A stretch of 64,000 nucleotides of DNA from Phyllostachys edulis (taxonomy: Eukaryota > Streptophyta > Magnoliopsida > Poales > Poaceae). Made by a program: the position numbers and the translations under genes. Positions 33,800 through 45,439 of the stretch are shown piece after piece. Every line of letters starts with the position of its first letter. The first letter of the stretch is position 1. The notes beneath the pieces are model-generated. The model was not told the origin of the DNA, made no database searches, and was given only the letters and a program-made list of their open reading frames with translations. The stretch covers positions 44,386,518 through 44,450,517 of the forward strand of contig CM070559.1 in assembly GCA_036346405.1 (NCBI GenBank), written 5' to 3'.

Positions 33800-35541
33800 A
33801 AAACCCCAAGGCAAAATCCTCCTGGCCGGTCTAACTGCCTGAGGTGCGGTCTGACTCTGGTTGCAGGATCAGCAGCCCACGATGGTATCAAATCGACCTA
33901 ACTTTTGATTCCGAGATCCAAATCCCCCGATATTTCAACCATAGCTCATTAAGAAGGTCAGGAATCTATTCCAATCAACGATCGGGACCATCAAAACCAA
34001 GGTTCCATGAATTTATTGGATGAGGTCAAGGAGGCATAAAAATCGAGGAAATTCAAACTATAATATAAAAGCTTTCTCGTGTGTGGAAGGTGATCAAGAT
34101 GACCCTAGAACAATTCCCACAGGTACTAGAAAGCTAAATCATAGCAAAATACCCAAGCAAAACCCTAGGAATACCAAAATCCCAAAGGCATCAAAGAGAG
34201 AACAATAACAAGCTAGAACTCATCTTGGGGCAAACCTTGCTTGGATTGATTCAAGCAATTATTGGTTTACAGCCACTCCACTATGGAATACAAAAGCTCA
34301 ACACTTGAGTACTCAATCAATCCATCTCCCTCAAACCCTAGCCTCATTTATCTTCACTTTCTCCAAATCACAAATTAGGGTTTCAGCACTTGAGAAGGTT
34401 GAGTGCAAATCCTGCATTCTAGCCTTTTATAGTGGAGGTTAGGTCTAGAGAGAAAACCATATCGGGCGTCCGTTAAACCCACACGCAAACAGGTCTACAC
34501 AAATGCACACTTCTCAAAACGAATGACGAACTGGGTTTCTCGAATCCGTCTCTTCGTGAACTCCATCTTCTCTTGACCTAAACCATCTCTCCTTGTGTCG
34601 TTTTGTGCCGTTGTTTCTCCATGGTCACAACCCAATATTTTGACGAAGATAAAAAAAAAACCTTCTCCATAGATCGAGTCCAATCAATGTGAAGAAATTA
34701 CATGCCTCGTCACATGTAGGTTGATCAATTGCTCTCTTCATGTCGGCAAATATATCCCATCTCGCTCCCACCGAAACCACCATGATACTTGCACCAACCC
34801 CCAAGCCACTTGATGCAACCCGTCACACCGAACTTCTCGTCCAGTCATTCTTGTCCATCTTGCACGATGCTTGAGTTCAACAACTTTACCCGGCATCCTC
34901 AGTAGTTCTAGACCTCGGCTCTCCTAGCCTAGTTCAGATCATCCTCGCTGTTGACTCCAAGCCACCTGCACAACAATAGACCAAGAAATCGATTCCGGGC
35001 ATAGGTTCTTCACAACTTGACCCATGTTAGCCAAAACATGCATCATGCAACACCTATGCACTGAATCCCATGAATTTGACCAATTTCACGAAATTCACCG
35101 CCTTCCTAACACACGAAACACCTCTAGCCAGTCAGACCACCCCACCGTCAAACGGCCAGTCAGACCGCTCATGACTTAGAAAATTTTCAACCTGGTTCCA
35201 GCTGCACCCTCTCTGGAAATTTCAAACTCTATCTAGTTTTTCCTCGAAACTCCATTTTCAATGAGACCATGTGCAAACGAATCCTCTCACCTTCCTACAC
35301 ATGTGATTTTTTGGCCAATTCAAAAAAGTCAACCTTCCATTTTCAGCCAATCAAACCGGCCGTGGGCGGCCGGTCTGACCACCAACCATAGCCGGTCCAA
35401 CCACCCACAGGGCCGGTCAAACCGTCAGTTACCCTAACAGCAGCTGAACTTCGCTAAAACAAGGGTTTCTTAAACACCTCGACATCATTGCCAATTGTTC
35501 AATCACACTAAGCTTAGAATCATCTACCCATGATCTCCACA
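33800..35541 (-). mobile_element. Truncated copy of the 19.8-kb solo LTR family
   Basis: Shares with 20000-22200 the sequence blocks GGTTTACAGYCACTCC, AGCTCAAYACTTGAGTACTC, ACAAATTAGGGTTTC, CAACACCTATGCAC/CAATATCTATACA and the end GATCTCCACA at 35541. About 250 bases equivalent to the start of the complete LTR are missing, and no target duplication is seen. Left border approximate. Confidence 0.7.
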
Positions 35542-35783
35542 AATATATTCCTAATATGCACTAGAATGTTATGGTACATGCAGGTAGATGACTTATTGGT
35601 GAAGGCAAACAGGACGATCACAAAACTTGTGAACAATAAATTCCCTTTCGCTATCCAGAGTGACCTATGCATTAGCCTCCAAGAGGTTTTGGAGGCCAGA
35701 ATCCAGATACACACACAAAAACACACCCTAGAAAGAAACACAATTAAGAACAAGCACCCATCTTTTGGACAGAACACAGAGAG
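35542..35783. other. Spacer with direct-repeat copy B
   Basis: Contains the second copy of the ~80-bp repeat (from about 35553). Copy B can be read as YMQVDDLLVKANRT, superficially like an RT YVDD block, but the context does not support this. Ends at the MULE target duplication. Confidence 0.4.
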
Positions 35784-35792
35784 AAAAAAGAA

Positions 35793-38700
35793 GAGAAAAT
35801 TTTGTTCCTACCACTCAAAATATGTGCAAATATAGTTCTCACATAAAAAATTTGACCATTTCTTTTTTGTCATTCATCCTTCAGTGTACATTTCGTTTTT
35901 GCCACTTCGTCCAAGTCAACGGGGTTTGACCGTCAAGAAATATGGGAGAAAACATAAAAATACCACAAAATCATAGGAAACCCTAGAAAAAATCATAAGA
36001 AAAATAGAGAAAAATATATGGCGAAATTCAAGGATAACTTTTGAACAATTTTTTAAATACACTAATAAAATTTCTCAAAAAATTACACTAAGGAAAATAT
36101 TTTTAATCTTCCTCAACTTTTATGGACAATTGCTAAAATTTTCCTTAGTGTAAATTTTTTAAAAAAATTTACACTAAGAAACTTTTGTGCACTTTTATTA
36201 TTATTTTGAAATTTTTATGTATTTTTAACAAAAAAAAAATCAGATTTTCTCATTTATGATAATTTTGCAAATGTGGCCGAGGTCGACCAAGACTGACGTG
36301 GGAGGAAGCAGTTAAAAGAGATTTAAGTGATTAGAATGTAGCTAAATAATTAGCTTTGGATAGGAGCGCATGGAAGTTAGCGATCCACATACCGGAACCA
36401 TAAGAAAGTTTAGGGGGCGGTGTTTTAGGCTCTCGGCTCAGATGGTAGGATGTACGGCTTAGGGTTTTAGCCTTGTAGGTTTTTTTACAAGGCTCTCGTC
36501 TCTTTGACATTGAGGAAGTTTCATTCCTAGCCTACCTGTTGGGACCCCGGATAAGCAACTCCGGGACCCTCTGTGTATTCTGAACTAGTCCCATGATCAA
36601 TAGCTAGTCCACACAATTGCAACATAGATGGAAATCATATCCATACAACAAGATAGCTAAGAAAAGGCGAATTAATATAACTTAGTAGCAAAAGGACCTT
36701 ATGGTCTAGTTTCACAGAGTTTGCCACGCAGGGTTAAAGACAAAAGAGTACACTTGCAGTGGAAAGAAACAACTCGTGGAAGCCATACGACATGCCCACA
36801 TGCAATCGAGTGGAGGACACAGCCTAGTTCACATAGTCTTCGAAGTAGTCTCCCTCGTAGAACTCGATGCTCCCTAGGTCTTCTTCGGCGACTGATCAAC
36901 AAATGATGCAAAGCTGTGAGTACTTAGAATACTCAGCAAGTTGCAGGAAAATGCATGCAAGGCTTGACAAGGATAGCTTTATGGCTACTTTTTAGAAAGC
37001 AGTATTGACATTTGATACAGTAAGTAGATTGTAAAGCACAATTTGAAAGAGTAATACATAAGTAATCAAGTTTCTTTGAAACAACTCATAAACACCCTGT
37101 TCACTTCCCAACCAACAACCATTCCAACAACTCGTAACCAAGACAACATTTTTGAGAAAATCTATCCATCGTGTGAAATCTCTAGGCATTGTCCATAACC
37201 GAGGACACATCTATTCGAATAATTTTACACTATGCAGAGGTTATACAGCTTGACCCACAAGAGATAATCATCTTATACTGTCCGCCCACACACTTCTGAG
37301 GTGTGCGACTAAGAGATTATTACAAGGTCTTTACAAAGCTCCGTTTTGACTCGATTCTGCTCGCTAAGGATTCGCCATACTAGGCCCCCCTTGCACCGCT
37401 CATCGACCCAAACAAAACCGACTCAAAACATTACTAATTAGTTGGCCAGATCCACCCTATCCTGGACATGTGGTTGTACGGTATGACCTAGATCAACAGC
37501 GCACAAAGTTAAATCCTTAGAGACTACTCAGGCGAGACAACCACATCCCAAAATTCTCCCCCTTTACTGCACGATCATTCGCCTGAGTACGAAATCATTT
37601 TTGGTTCAACCTGATCAAATGGCAACCCTTGCCATGGCACAACAACTTTGAATAACAGTGGTCGCACCACAATTTCATATATCATTAAGTCCAATTTATC
37701 ATCATTGAATCATGTGATTAAGAGACCATCGCATAGCTAAAGCATGACTAAGCATAATATGCACCCATGTTGGTATTACAATAATGTCCAACTAAGATTA
37801 CTCAACCTATGGTGTCTAAGGGTACATGTCAACATGTCATTCACAATTATTCAAGGAGTCATACCGTCAAGTAGTAGTTAACTATTCCCAGATACAATTG
37901 ATATACAAATAGCAATGCATGTTGATATAAAACAATATAATTTTATAAAATGGGTACGACATAATCAAAGGCCTATGACTTGCCTTCGTTGAAGAGTTGA
38001 GATGCTTCGGTCCTAGGGTCCAAGAACTCTTCGGAAACACCGAAATCTATACGTGCGAAAAGAGCCAAATAAATAAAACAATTCCAAATAAAATCCAAAA
38101 AATTACCAAACTAGAACAAAAAAAGTACTAAATTTAGAAGAAGTTAGAAATTTGAATCACTCAAATCAGAGCTCGAACGAAGGAGAACGAGCCCTCAGAA
38201 AGAGGTTCCATTGGTCGGAAGACTTCGACGACTTGGTCGAAGGAGGTTCGACTCCAGGTGGCGGCGGCACGGTTGCGTGGTGAACCGGTGGTCAGGCGGC
38301 GCTCTGTGTCGGAGCAAGGGGCAAGAGGGAGAATAAGGCACGGGGAGCTCACTAAGACCGAGAGAGAGGCTGGAGGAGGTCAGAGACGGCACGAACCCTC
38401 TAGTAAACTCTTTCGGCGAGGAGGTTGAAGATGGCGCTAGAGGCGATGGCGCGAGCACCAGCCGGCGGCGGCGAAACTCGAAGCACGGCAAAACGAGGGC
38501 GAGAGAGAGAGAGAGACAGAGAAAGGAAGAGTTGAGGGGGAAAACAAGATGAGGCAAAGGACTCCCTAGTGCTCCATTTATAGAGGAAGGAGGGGGACCG
38601 GGCGACAAGATGGAGTGGCAGGATTCACGGCGGCGCGGCGGAGACGTCGGTATTTAATGTGCACATCGTGGCGGAGACAACGACATTTAATGTGCATATC

Positions 38701-39347
38701 GCGACAAATACAATGGCATTTAATGCGCACGTCGCTGCGAAAAAAGAGAGGGAAAAACACGTCGAGGCAAGGGTGGTCAAAACTGAGAGGATGGTCGCAA
38801 CGGAGAGGGTGATCGCAACCGAAAGGGTAGTCACAACTGAAATGGTGGTCGACACCGAGATGGTGGTCGACACCAAGAGGGTGGTGCGGGTCGACGCGCA
38901 GGGAAAGGAACAGGCCGACGGGAATTTGGAACAAACAGAGAAATGAGATTTTAAATACCAGAGAACTCCAATAAACTCAAAATAAACCAAATTTTAAATT
39001 AGTTGAAGTTTGATTTAGTCATTTGAATTTCAAAAATCTCTAAGTTAAGTTTTAGCAATCCAACAAAACCAAATGAGCATTTTATTTTGAAAATTTTAAG
39101 AAACCCTGAAAACTGGGATGTTACACTATCCCAACTTGTTTAGGACCAAATGTTTTGTTGTTACTGCTGCTGTTGATAATTTTGCATATTTATTAACAGC
39201 CAAACCTCGTTGACTTGATGGAAAATTGAACGGAGCGGCACAAACGAAATGTGCAATGATGGAAGAATGACAAAAACGAAATGGTCAAATTTCCGATGGC
39301 AGAACCGAAGTTGCACGTATTTTGAGTGGCAGAAACAAAATTTTCCC
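35793..39347. mobile_element. Mutator-like element (MULE), non-autonomous, carrying a solo LTR
   Basis: Terminal inverted repeats of about 150-170 bp: left 35793-35945 begins GAGAAAATTTTGTTCCTACC; right, read inward on the minus strand from 39347, begins GGGAAAATTTTGTTTCTGCC. Exact 9-bp target duplications AAAAAAGAA lie at 35784-35792 and 39348-39356, diagnostic of Mutator-type elements. No MURA-like transposase is seen. Between the TIRs are AT-rich filler, a small hairpin (36083-36180, TTACACTAAGGAAAAT and its complement) and a 2.6-kb LTR. It sits in an intron of the methyltransferase pseudogene, 51 bases from an exon. Confidence 0.88.
36537..39125 (+). mobile_element. Probable gypsy solo LTR nested in the MULE (2589 bp)
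   Basis: Begins TGTTGGGACCCCGGATAAGC and ends AAAACTGGGATGTTACA, both usual for long grass gypsy LTRs. Flanks CTACC (36532-36536) and CTATC (39126-39130) match at four of five positions. The GC-rich part at 38160-38600 opens frames but encodes nothing recognised. Confidence 0.65.
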
Positions 39348-39406
39348 AAAAAAGAAAGGAGAAATAATCAAGAGATCAGGCCTGATATAGAGATGTGCGC
39401 ACTAAC

Positions 39407-41767
39407 CTTCCAAGTGCTAAGTCTAGGACGGCGGATCAATTCTGGTAGCTCATTAGAAACATCAAGAAGTTCAACTTGAGTTTCCAATTCTCCGAAGAAG
39501 CTACATGATTGAGAAATATGAACAATTTACAAGGAGAATTTATGTTAAGGAACATAAATTAAGAAAGGGCTATAGAAAAAGACTTAACGCATAAAAGCTC
39601 TATGCATACCCAAGTTTTGAAATACTACATAAAAGCAATAAAATACGCAGTAAGAAACTGGTAGCAGCTAAACAGCCACCTGCTTCAAGTAATCAACATG
39701 AAAACTATCGTCTACTCTATAGAGAATTTTCTGACGAGGCAATTCAGATGGGCTTGTGTTTGGCTTAAGCGCCATACCTGGACTAGTGAGCTTGCAAGAC
39801 TTACAAATTGAGTTTATCCAAACATCATTTTAGGCTTATTCTAAGAGCTACCTTGGCTTATTTGCTGTACTATAAGCCCAATAAGGTGTCTAGAAAGATA
39901 AACCTAAACTACTCCAAAAGGTCCTCAAGTGCACCAAGATTTGGCTCATTTTCAGTCTAAAAATGTAAAAAATAACAGCTTCATGTTCAACGGTTTAAAG
40001 GTAGAAGCTATAATGCATAAAAGTTCAAGAAATTAAATAAATTTTGTAGCTAAATAAATACCTCGGCTACAACAGCTTCATTTTCAACAGGATTCATTGA
40101 ACAAGTTGAGTAAACCATCCTTCCACCCACTTTAAGGCAATACCTGAAGCAACCAAGTTACAATTTTAATACTACAAATTATTAATCACAAAACTTCAAC
40201 TAGCATACATTTTGGCCACAAAACAGATCCAAATCATATAAAACGTCTTTTTCCATTACACTATTTCGGAAACCTAAGGACTTGACCGTATGGATATGGA
40301 AAATACAAAATTTCCAATCCTAGTGGGAAAAGGAGGGAAACAAATGCTCAATTTAAAGTGAGTAAACAAAAGCATCTTTTTGCACTGTGCAGGATCCATC
40401 GGATTGGTCTTGGCCATCACCATAATGGGGTTTTCTGATGGATTATCTACAAGTGCCTGATCACTTTGCTACTGCTCTTACAAGTGCCTCTTCCTTTACT
40501 AGTAGTTCTGAATATTGGTACTGATAATTTGATGGTTTATGTGATAACAGTTCCAGAGGAATTCTGCAAAAACTCCTAAGTAGTAAGGTAATTTATTGAT
40601 CATATGCTCAGGTTCATGAAACAGTTCATGATATATAACTAAGACTACCTGATTTATAGGTGATTCACAGGTACCAGCTCAGTTTGCAAAGAAGGTATTA
40701 ACCCCTCTCCCACCAGAACCAATATAACAATTCAATGAAGCACACAGTAATGTTTGGTATGTTACAAATCCTTACCACGCATAGCAATATTTACTTGGAG
40801 AAGATGAAGTTCGTTCCCCATGTCCGAGTTCCTGAACAGTGAAAACAGATTGTGACCCTGAGGAAAAATAGAAAGGAAACATAACAGCAGCGGGCGGAAT
40901 AAAGGTTCAATGCTTACCACTTTCTCGACATGCCATGACCCTTGCAGATAGTCCCATCACCACTACAGGGGACATCACAAAGTACGCGGTCGAACTCCAA
41001 CCTTTGTGGTTTGCAGTCATCCTTATATGTTTCTGAATGAGCCTTTGCAAGAGAACAGCAGGGAAGTTTTGTGCTTCATGGTTTGTCACTATCAGATTGG
41101 CAGTGCACATTCTCTTTGTATTGTGGATAAAGAGGTCGCATCTTTGCACGTTGACATCGTTAGCTATGACCTAACCACAGTCCAGCAGAGGAAGGGAACA
41201 TATATAACAAATAAGTAGGAGTTATAAGAACATTAGTTGTAGTGCTATATGTAACAGATGGTGAAATGTACTAGTGCTTTTGGAAGTGTCCCTGTCTCGT
41301 TTGATTGATGAATCATCTCAAGCAACTGGAAAGTTTTGGAGCCTGGAGCAGCACACACTGCACAAGATTAAAAAATGTGAGGCTATGTTACAGGAGTTTT
41401 TTTTGGGGGGTGGATCTCCCAATCAAATCCAGGCGCCATAACATCCGGTGACAGGTGACATTTTGACAGTCAATTTCTATGAGTGCACAGGACGTTTAAG
41501 ATAATGGACAAGAGTAACACACTAACATACTGTCAAGAATATGGTGATCAGGTTGTACATTCAGAAACAATGGTGGCACCTGCAGAAATGATTTCAATTA
41601 TTGAAAAAAAAAACAAGGCTTAATGTAAGCTAGCAAAGAGATTAAAATACAAGAGAGCCGAGGTAAAAATAATTCATAAGCAAATAAGTAAGAGATGCCC
41701 ACCATGCTAACAGCCTCGTGTAGTTATATTACCAACTTCACTCTCATGCTTTAAAAACCAAAGAAAA
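39407..41767 (-). pseudogene. TRM4/NSUN2 pseudogene: catalytic-domain exons
   Basis: Seven exons with GT/AG borders. 41767-41703: HESEVGNIT, then a 2-bp loss. 41579-41531: VPPLFLNVQPDHHILD. 41357-41272: CAAPGSKTFQLLEMIHQSN, the SAM-binding loop. 41170-40918: VIANDVNVQRCDLFIH and ANLIVTNHEAQNFP, a 1-bp loss, then DVPCSGDGT. 40831-40776: WNSDMGNELHLLQVNIAMR. 40143-40062: a 4-bp loss, then GGRMVYSTCSMNPVENEA. 39500-39407: a 1-bp gain, then VELLDVSNELPELIRRP. Introns 39501-40061 and 40144-40775 hold nothing I recognise. Confidence 0.88.
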
Positions 41768-42262
41768 CTGGAAAGGAAAGCACAAAAGGTTGAATCAAAA
41801 GAGTAGCTTAATCAAGAGTACCTCAAGGTTGCAACAGAAACTAATCGTTAAGTATAACAATGATTTGAAAGTGAAAGAATCTTATAGAAAAAAGGGAAAG
41901 GTAAAATCAGTTGGGACAGAACAGTGTATTGATAATGTCAAGTGATGCAACTAAGCCCTTCCCTAACTTCCACAATTCAGTAAGCAGCCTTATTTTTTAC
42001 ACGTAAAGCCATAAAGGGTGGCTAATGTGCTGCCTAATCTGAATATTTGCATTTACTCTGTAAAATTACTTTCAGTTAGCACTCTCAAAACTCCTAAGAA
42101 TTTCCCTGAAATGGGAGATTGAAAGGTCCACATGAAATATATGACAGATTTTGCTACCCATGAATGGTATAATATTTTTAGAGCAAAGCAAAGAGAGCAT
42201 TGAATTACACAAGATTTAATATATAAGTGTTGCAAACATATACATCATTTGGGGATACTTGC
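41768..42262. other. Pseudogene intron remnant
   Basis: AT-rich, no exon of the expected missing part (residues between FRINA and HESEVG) could be found here. Ends at the copia LTR. Confidence 0.4.
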
Positions 42263-42626
42263 TATTAAGGGTATTTGTGGTATTCCACTCATAGTCTAGG
42301 TTTTACTCTTGTGTGTCCTTATACTATATATATTGCCCCTTGGCTATTGCAATACAACCGAACCATTCACATTTGCACTCCCCTTCTCCATCTAACATGG
42401 TATCAGAGCTAAGATTCAAACCCTAGCTTCCATACTCTTCTGCTGTCACTGCCCCCGAGAGGAGCAATCTTCACTCCCGGGGGCGGCCACCTCTCAGTTG
42501 TAGTTCATCCAGCAGCAAGTAGTCCTCATCGCTACCGAGCTCCTCTGTTCCGCGCACGAGCCACCGCCGCCTCTGGATCCGGTCGCCGCTCTGGTCTCCC
42601 AAACGCGACCCCGAGCCCTCGCGGCC
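42263..42626 (+). mobile_element. 5' LTR and leader of a copia-type element (same family as 31110-31243)
   Basis: LTR 42263-42396 (134 bp, TATTAAGGGTATTTG to TCCATCTAACA) is followed at once by TGGTATCAGAGC, the initiator-Met primer-binding site (42397-42408). The leader continues to about 42626, where CACTA TNP2 sequence begins abruptly. The matching 3' internal part reappears at 45269-45435. Confidence 0.75.
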
Positions 42627-43620
42627 AGATGTACTCAATCCAAACCTTATATTCCTCGGTTCCTTTTGAAGTCGCAAACCTCCTATCGATGTTTCTCCAC
42701 CGGGCGGAATCGGCGAGGTGTCTTAACTTTCCGGCATTCTTACGCTCCTCCGAGTGCCAATCTGACAGCTTTTGCATTCTTTGGGTTCGCAAAAACCACT
42801 TAAACGGGAATTACAGAAAGATACCACGTCACCTTAGCAGAGGTCCTTTCTTCACCTCGATTCCCTCGTCGTCATCGATTGCTTTTACGCTTGTATCGGG
42901 ATCGTTGCACACGGACATACATGCATGTTTGTATACTCCTTACGGTAGAGGATCTGATCGTTCGGACATGCATGTATTCTTTCTACTTCCATTCCCAATG
43001 GACAAAGAACCTTCTTGGCTTTGTAGGTGGTTTTGGGCAACTCGTTTCCCTCCAAAGCATGTCCGCTAAGAGACCTAATGACTCGCGTGAAACTCTTGTC
43101 GGACCAACCGTTGCTTGCCTTCAATTTCAGCAGTTTAAGCCAGATGACAACCTTGTGTATTCCGACTTGCGGCGAAAACAAAGGTTTCTCCGAGTCCTCC
43201 ATCACGCCCGAATTGAACATACTCCCTCTCATCACAGTTCCCTTCTGCATCGCGAAGCATCTGATCTAGATTGTCATCGTGCAGCCTATCCGAATCGGAA
43301 CCACAATCGACATCATTCGGCGGCATATCATTGACTTCCTGTATAATATGCATATCGTTGACTTCCTGTATAATATGCTCTTCACCATGACTGGTCCAAC
43401 ATGTATAACCCTTTTTGAAACCCCTTCGAATCAAGTGTGCTTCGATCTGCGCTCGGTTGTTAAACATCTTCAGATTCTCGCAGTCAATGCATGGACTGTA
43501 CATATATTCTGCCCCCTTATTCAACATATCCTCCTCGGCAGCTCTTATAAAAGTAGACACGCCATTAATGTATTCTTCACTCACACGGTTCTCAGTGTAC
43601 ATCCAGCTTCGGTCCATCAC
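42627..43620 (-). pseudogene. TNP2-type CACTA transposase, N-terminal half, frameshifted
   Basis: ATG near 43620 gives MMDRSWMYTENRVSEEYINGV and CIDCENLKMFNNRAQIEAHL, the transposase-associated N-terminal domain. A frame change near 43180 leads to KASNGWSDKSFTRVI, ILYRKEY-type and LCPLGMEVERIHACPND, hallmarks of TNP2. Then SDWHSEERKNAGKLRHLADS and EPRNIRFGLSTSG in further frames. The DDE catalytic part is missing. Confidence 0.82.
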
Positions 43621-44617
43621 ACGGTTCGTATTGAAAACCTTGAAAATAAATAAAATGGTGATGACTTTCGAAAGCGTATTTTCTGAGGCTTAATTATGCT
43701 TTTTTCATTTTTACATTTTTCCGGATTTTATTAACTTACATGTGGGCCCTACTTGTCAGTAACTCATTTTTTATTTCATGATTTTATTTATAAAATCTAT
43801 GGCGGTCCCACATGTCATAGACTCGTTAGTTTATTAACTAAATGATTAAAAATAGTAGGATTTGAAGCTCAAACTGGGCTTAGGGGTGACATTGCATTGC
43901 TATAATAGTCGTGGCTCGGCCCTAAGGTCGCCTGAGGCGAACCGACGGTGATGTCCGTGGGCGCTGAAACTAGCGATTTGGCGTAAACGCTGAAACTACT
44001 CAAATTAAAGGATGCTTATACTCGATTATCTCACCTCGATCACGAGGAGGTGTCAATGAAAGTCGGGAAGGTCCAAATGGTTTGGTGGTCGTCGTCGGTG
44101 AACAGAGGCGACGGCAAGCTCCTCGGCGACAATATATATTGAAATGGACCAGGCGGCTCGGTGAGGTGGCGATACTCAAACCCGCACGCAGGCGGCGATG
44201 GACCTACCGTGGCGCCAGAGATGGAGATCAAGAAGACTCGTTGGCGGGGAGCTATATATGTCCGTGATGAGTTAATTATCACGGACGGTTTTAACAAAAA
44301 CCGTGCGTGATATTGAAATAATATCACAGACGGTTCATGTTTGGAACCGTCGTGAAGTATCCTGAGCAGTTCGACCAAAAACCGCCTCGTGATATTGGGT
44401 AATATCACGAGCGGTTTTGGTGAACCGTCGTGAAGTATACTTCTGAGACGGTTCCAAACATGAACCGTTTGTGATATGACATCTTCTGAGCGGTTTTTAG
44501 CGCGAGAGAATAACACGAGCGGTGGGTAAATAAAACCGCTCGAGATTGTGTTTATCTGAGCGGTTTCGATGAACCGTCTATGATCAGGCGTCCAGTATTA
44601 GCATTTCTGTAGTAGTG
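42627..44617 (-). mobile_element. CACTA transposon, 5' half, truncated inside TNP2
   Basis: The terminus at 44617 reads CACTACTACAGAAATGC on the minus strand. The next ~340 bases (44277-44600) hold direct and inverted copies of GACGGTTC / GAGCGGTTT, the subterminal repeats. TNP2 coding follows from 43620. The element breaks off near 42627 inside TNP2, next to copia leader sequence, and the other terminus is absent. Confidence 0.8.
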
Positions 44618-45268
44618 AGGAGTCCTCTATAAACGAGACACTCAAGGAGTGCTCATGCGATGTATTCCGCAGAGCGAAGGATTAACACTCCTTCAAGACA
44701 TACACGGAGGTATCTGTGGAACTCATGCTTCCTACAGAACGTTGGTCGGTAAGGCCTTTCAACAAGGTTTCTATTGGCCAACAGCCTTGTACGATGCCAA
44801 AGAGTTTGGTTAAAAAGTGTGTCCAATGACAGTTTCATAGCAGGCAAATACACCAACCAGCTCAGACATTACAAACGATACCTCTATCTTGGCCTTTTGC
44901 GACCTGGGGTCTCGATATCCTAGGAACGTTCCCCAAAGCTCCAGGAGGTTTCGAGTTCCTTTTTGTGGCTATTGATATGTTCACAAAATGGATCGGGTTT
45001 AACCTATGGATCGATAACAACGAAGCGAAGAAAGCGGTTCATGATTAGATGCGTAATTACTCGATTTGGAGTTCCAAGTCGAATAATCACAGATAATGGT
45101 AAACAATTTTCGAGCGCAAAATTTCAGGAATTTTACGACGAGTTGGGTACCAAGCTATGTTACGCTTCTGTTACCCATCCCCAAAGCAATGGGGTAGTCG
45201 AACGTGCAAACGGCCAAATAATGCAGGGAATCAAAACCCGAGTCTTCGACTAACTTGTCAAGCGCTTC
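44618..45268 (+). mobile_element. Gypsy (Tat family) integrase fragment
   Basis: Starts directly at the CACTA terminus. It is closely similar to the minus strand of 11460-10820 in the full Tat element: shared GGAGTCCTCTATAAACGAG, then RIITDNGKQFSSAKFQEF and HPQSNGVVERANGQIMQG. It ends near TRVFD. No LTR is attached, so it is a fragment on its own, with stops in the first half. Confidence 0.85.
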
Positions 45269-45435
45269 TTCCGCACTGCGTCTCCACTACGCTTCTTGTG
45301 CACTACGCCACCGCCGTCTCGAGCTTCAATCTACACCACCATGCCTCTATCTATTCCTCTTCAGCTTGATTTGATAACTCTCTCCATTATTGTCGGTTTC
45401 ATCATCTTCCTTATCGTGTCACCTACTAAAACCTG
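45269..45435 (+). mobile_element. Copia 3' internal fragment (same family as 30718-30880)
   Basis: Shares CACTGCGTCTCYACTRCGCT, TACGCCRCCGCCGT and GTCGGTTTCATCATCTTC with 30718-30880. Truncated before the polypurine tract and LTR. Probably the other half of the copia element whose 5' LTR is at 42263. Confidence 0.7.
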
Positions 45436-45439
45436 ACAA

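Noticed and set aside
35553..35640. Reverse-transcriptase YVDD-like block (YMQVDDLLVK)
   Set aside because: No neighbouring RT motifs upstream or downstream. The resemblance is only a few residues in an 80-bp repeat.
42629..43069. 146-codon plus-strand frame
   Set aside because: Antisense of the TNP2 transposase remnant, which is clearly read on the minus strand.
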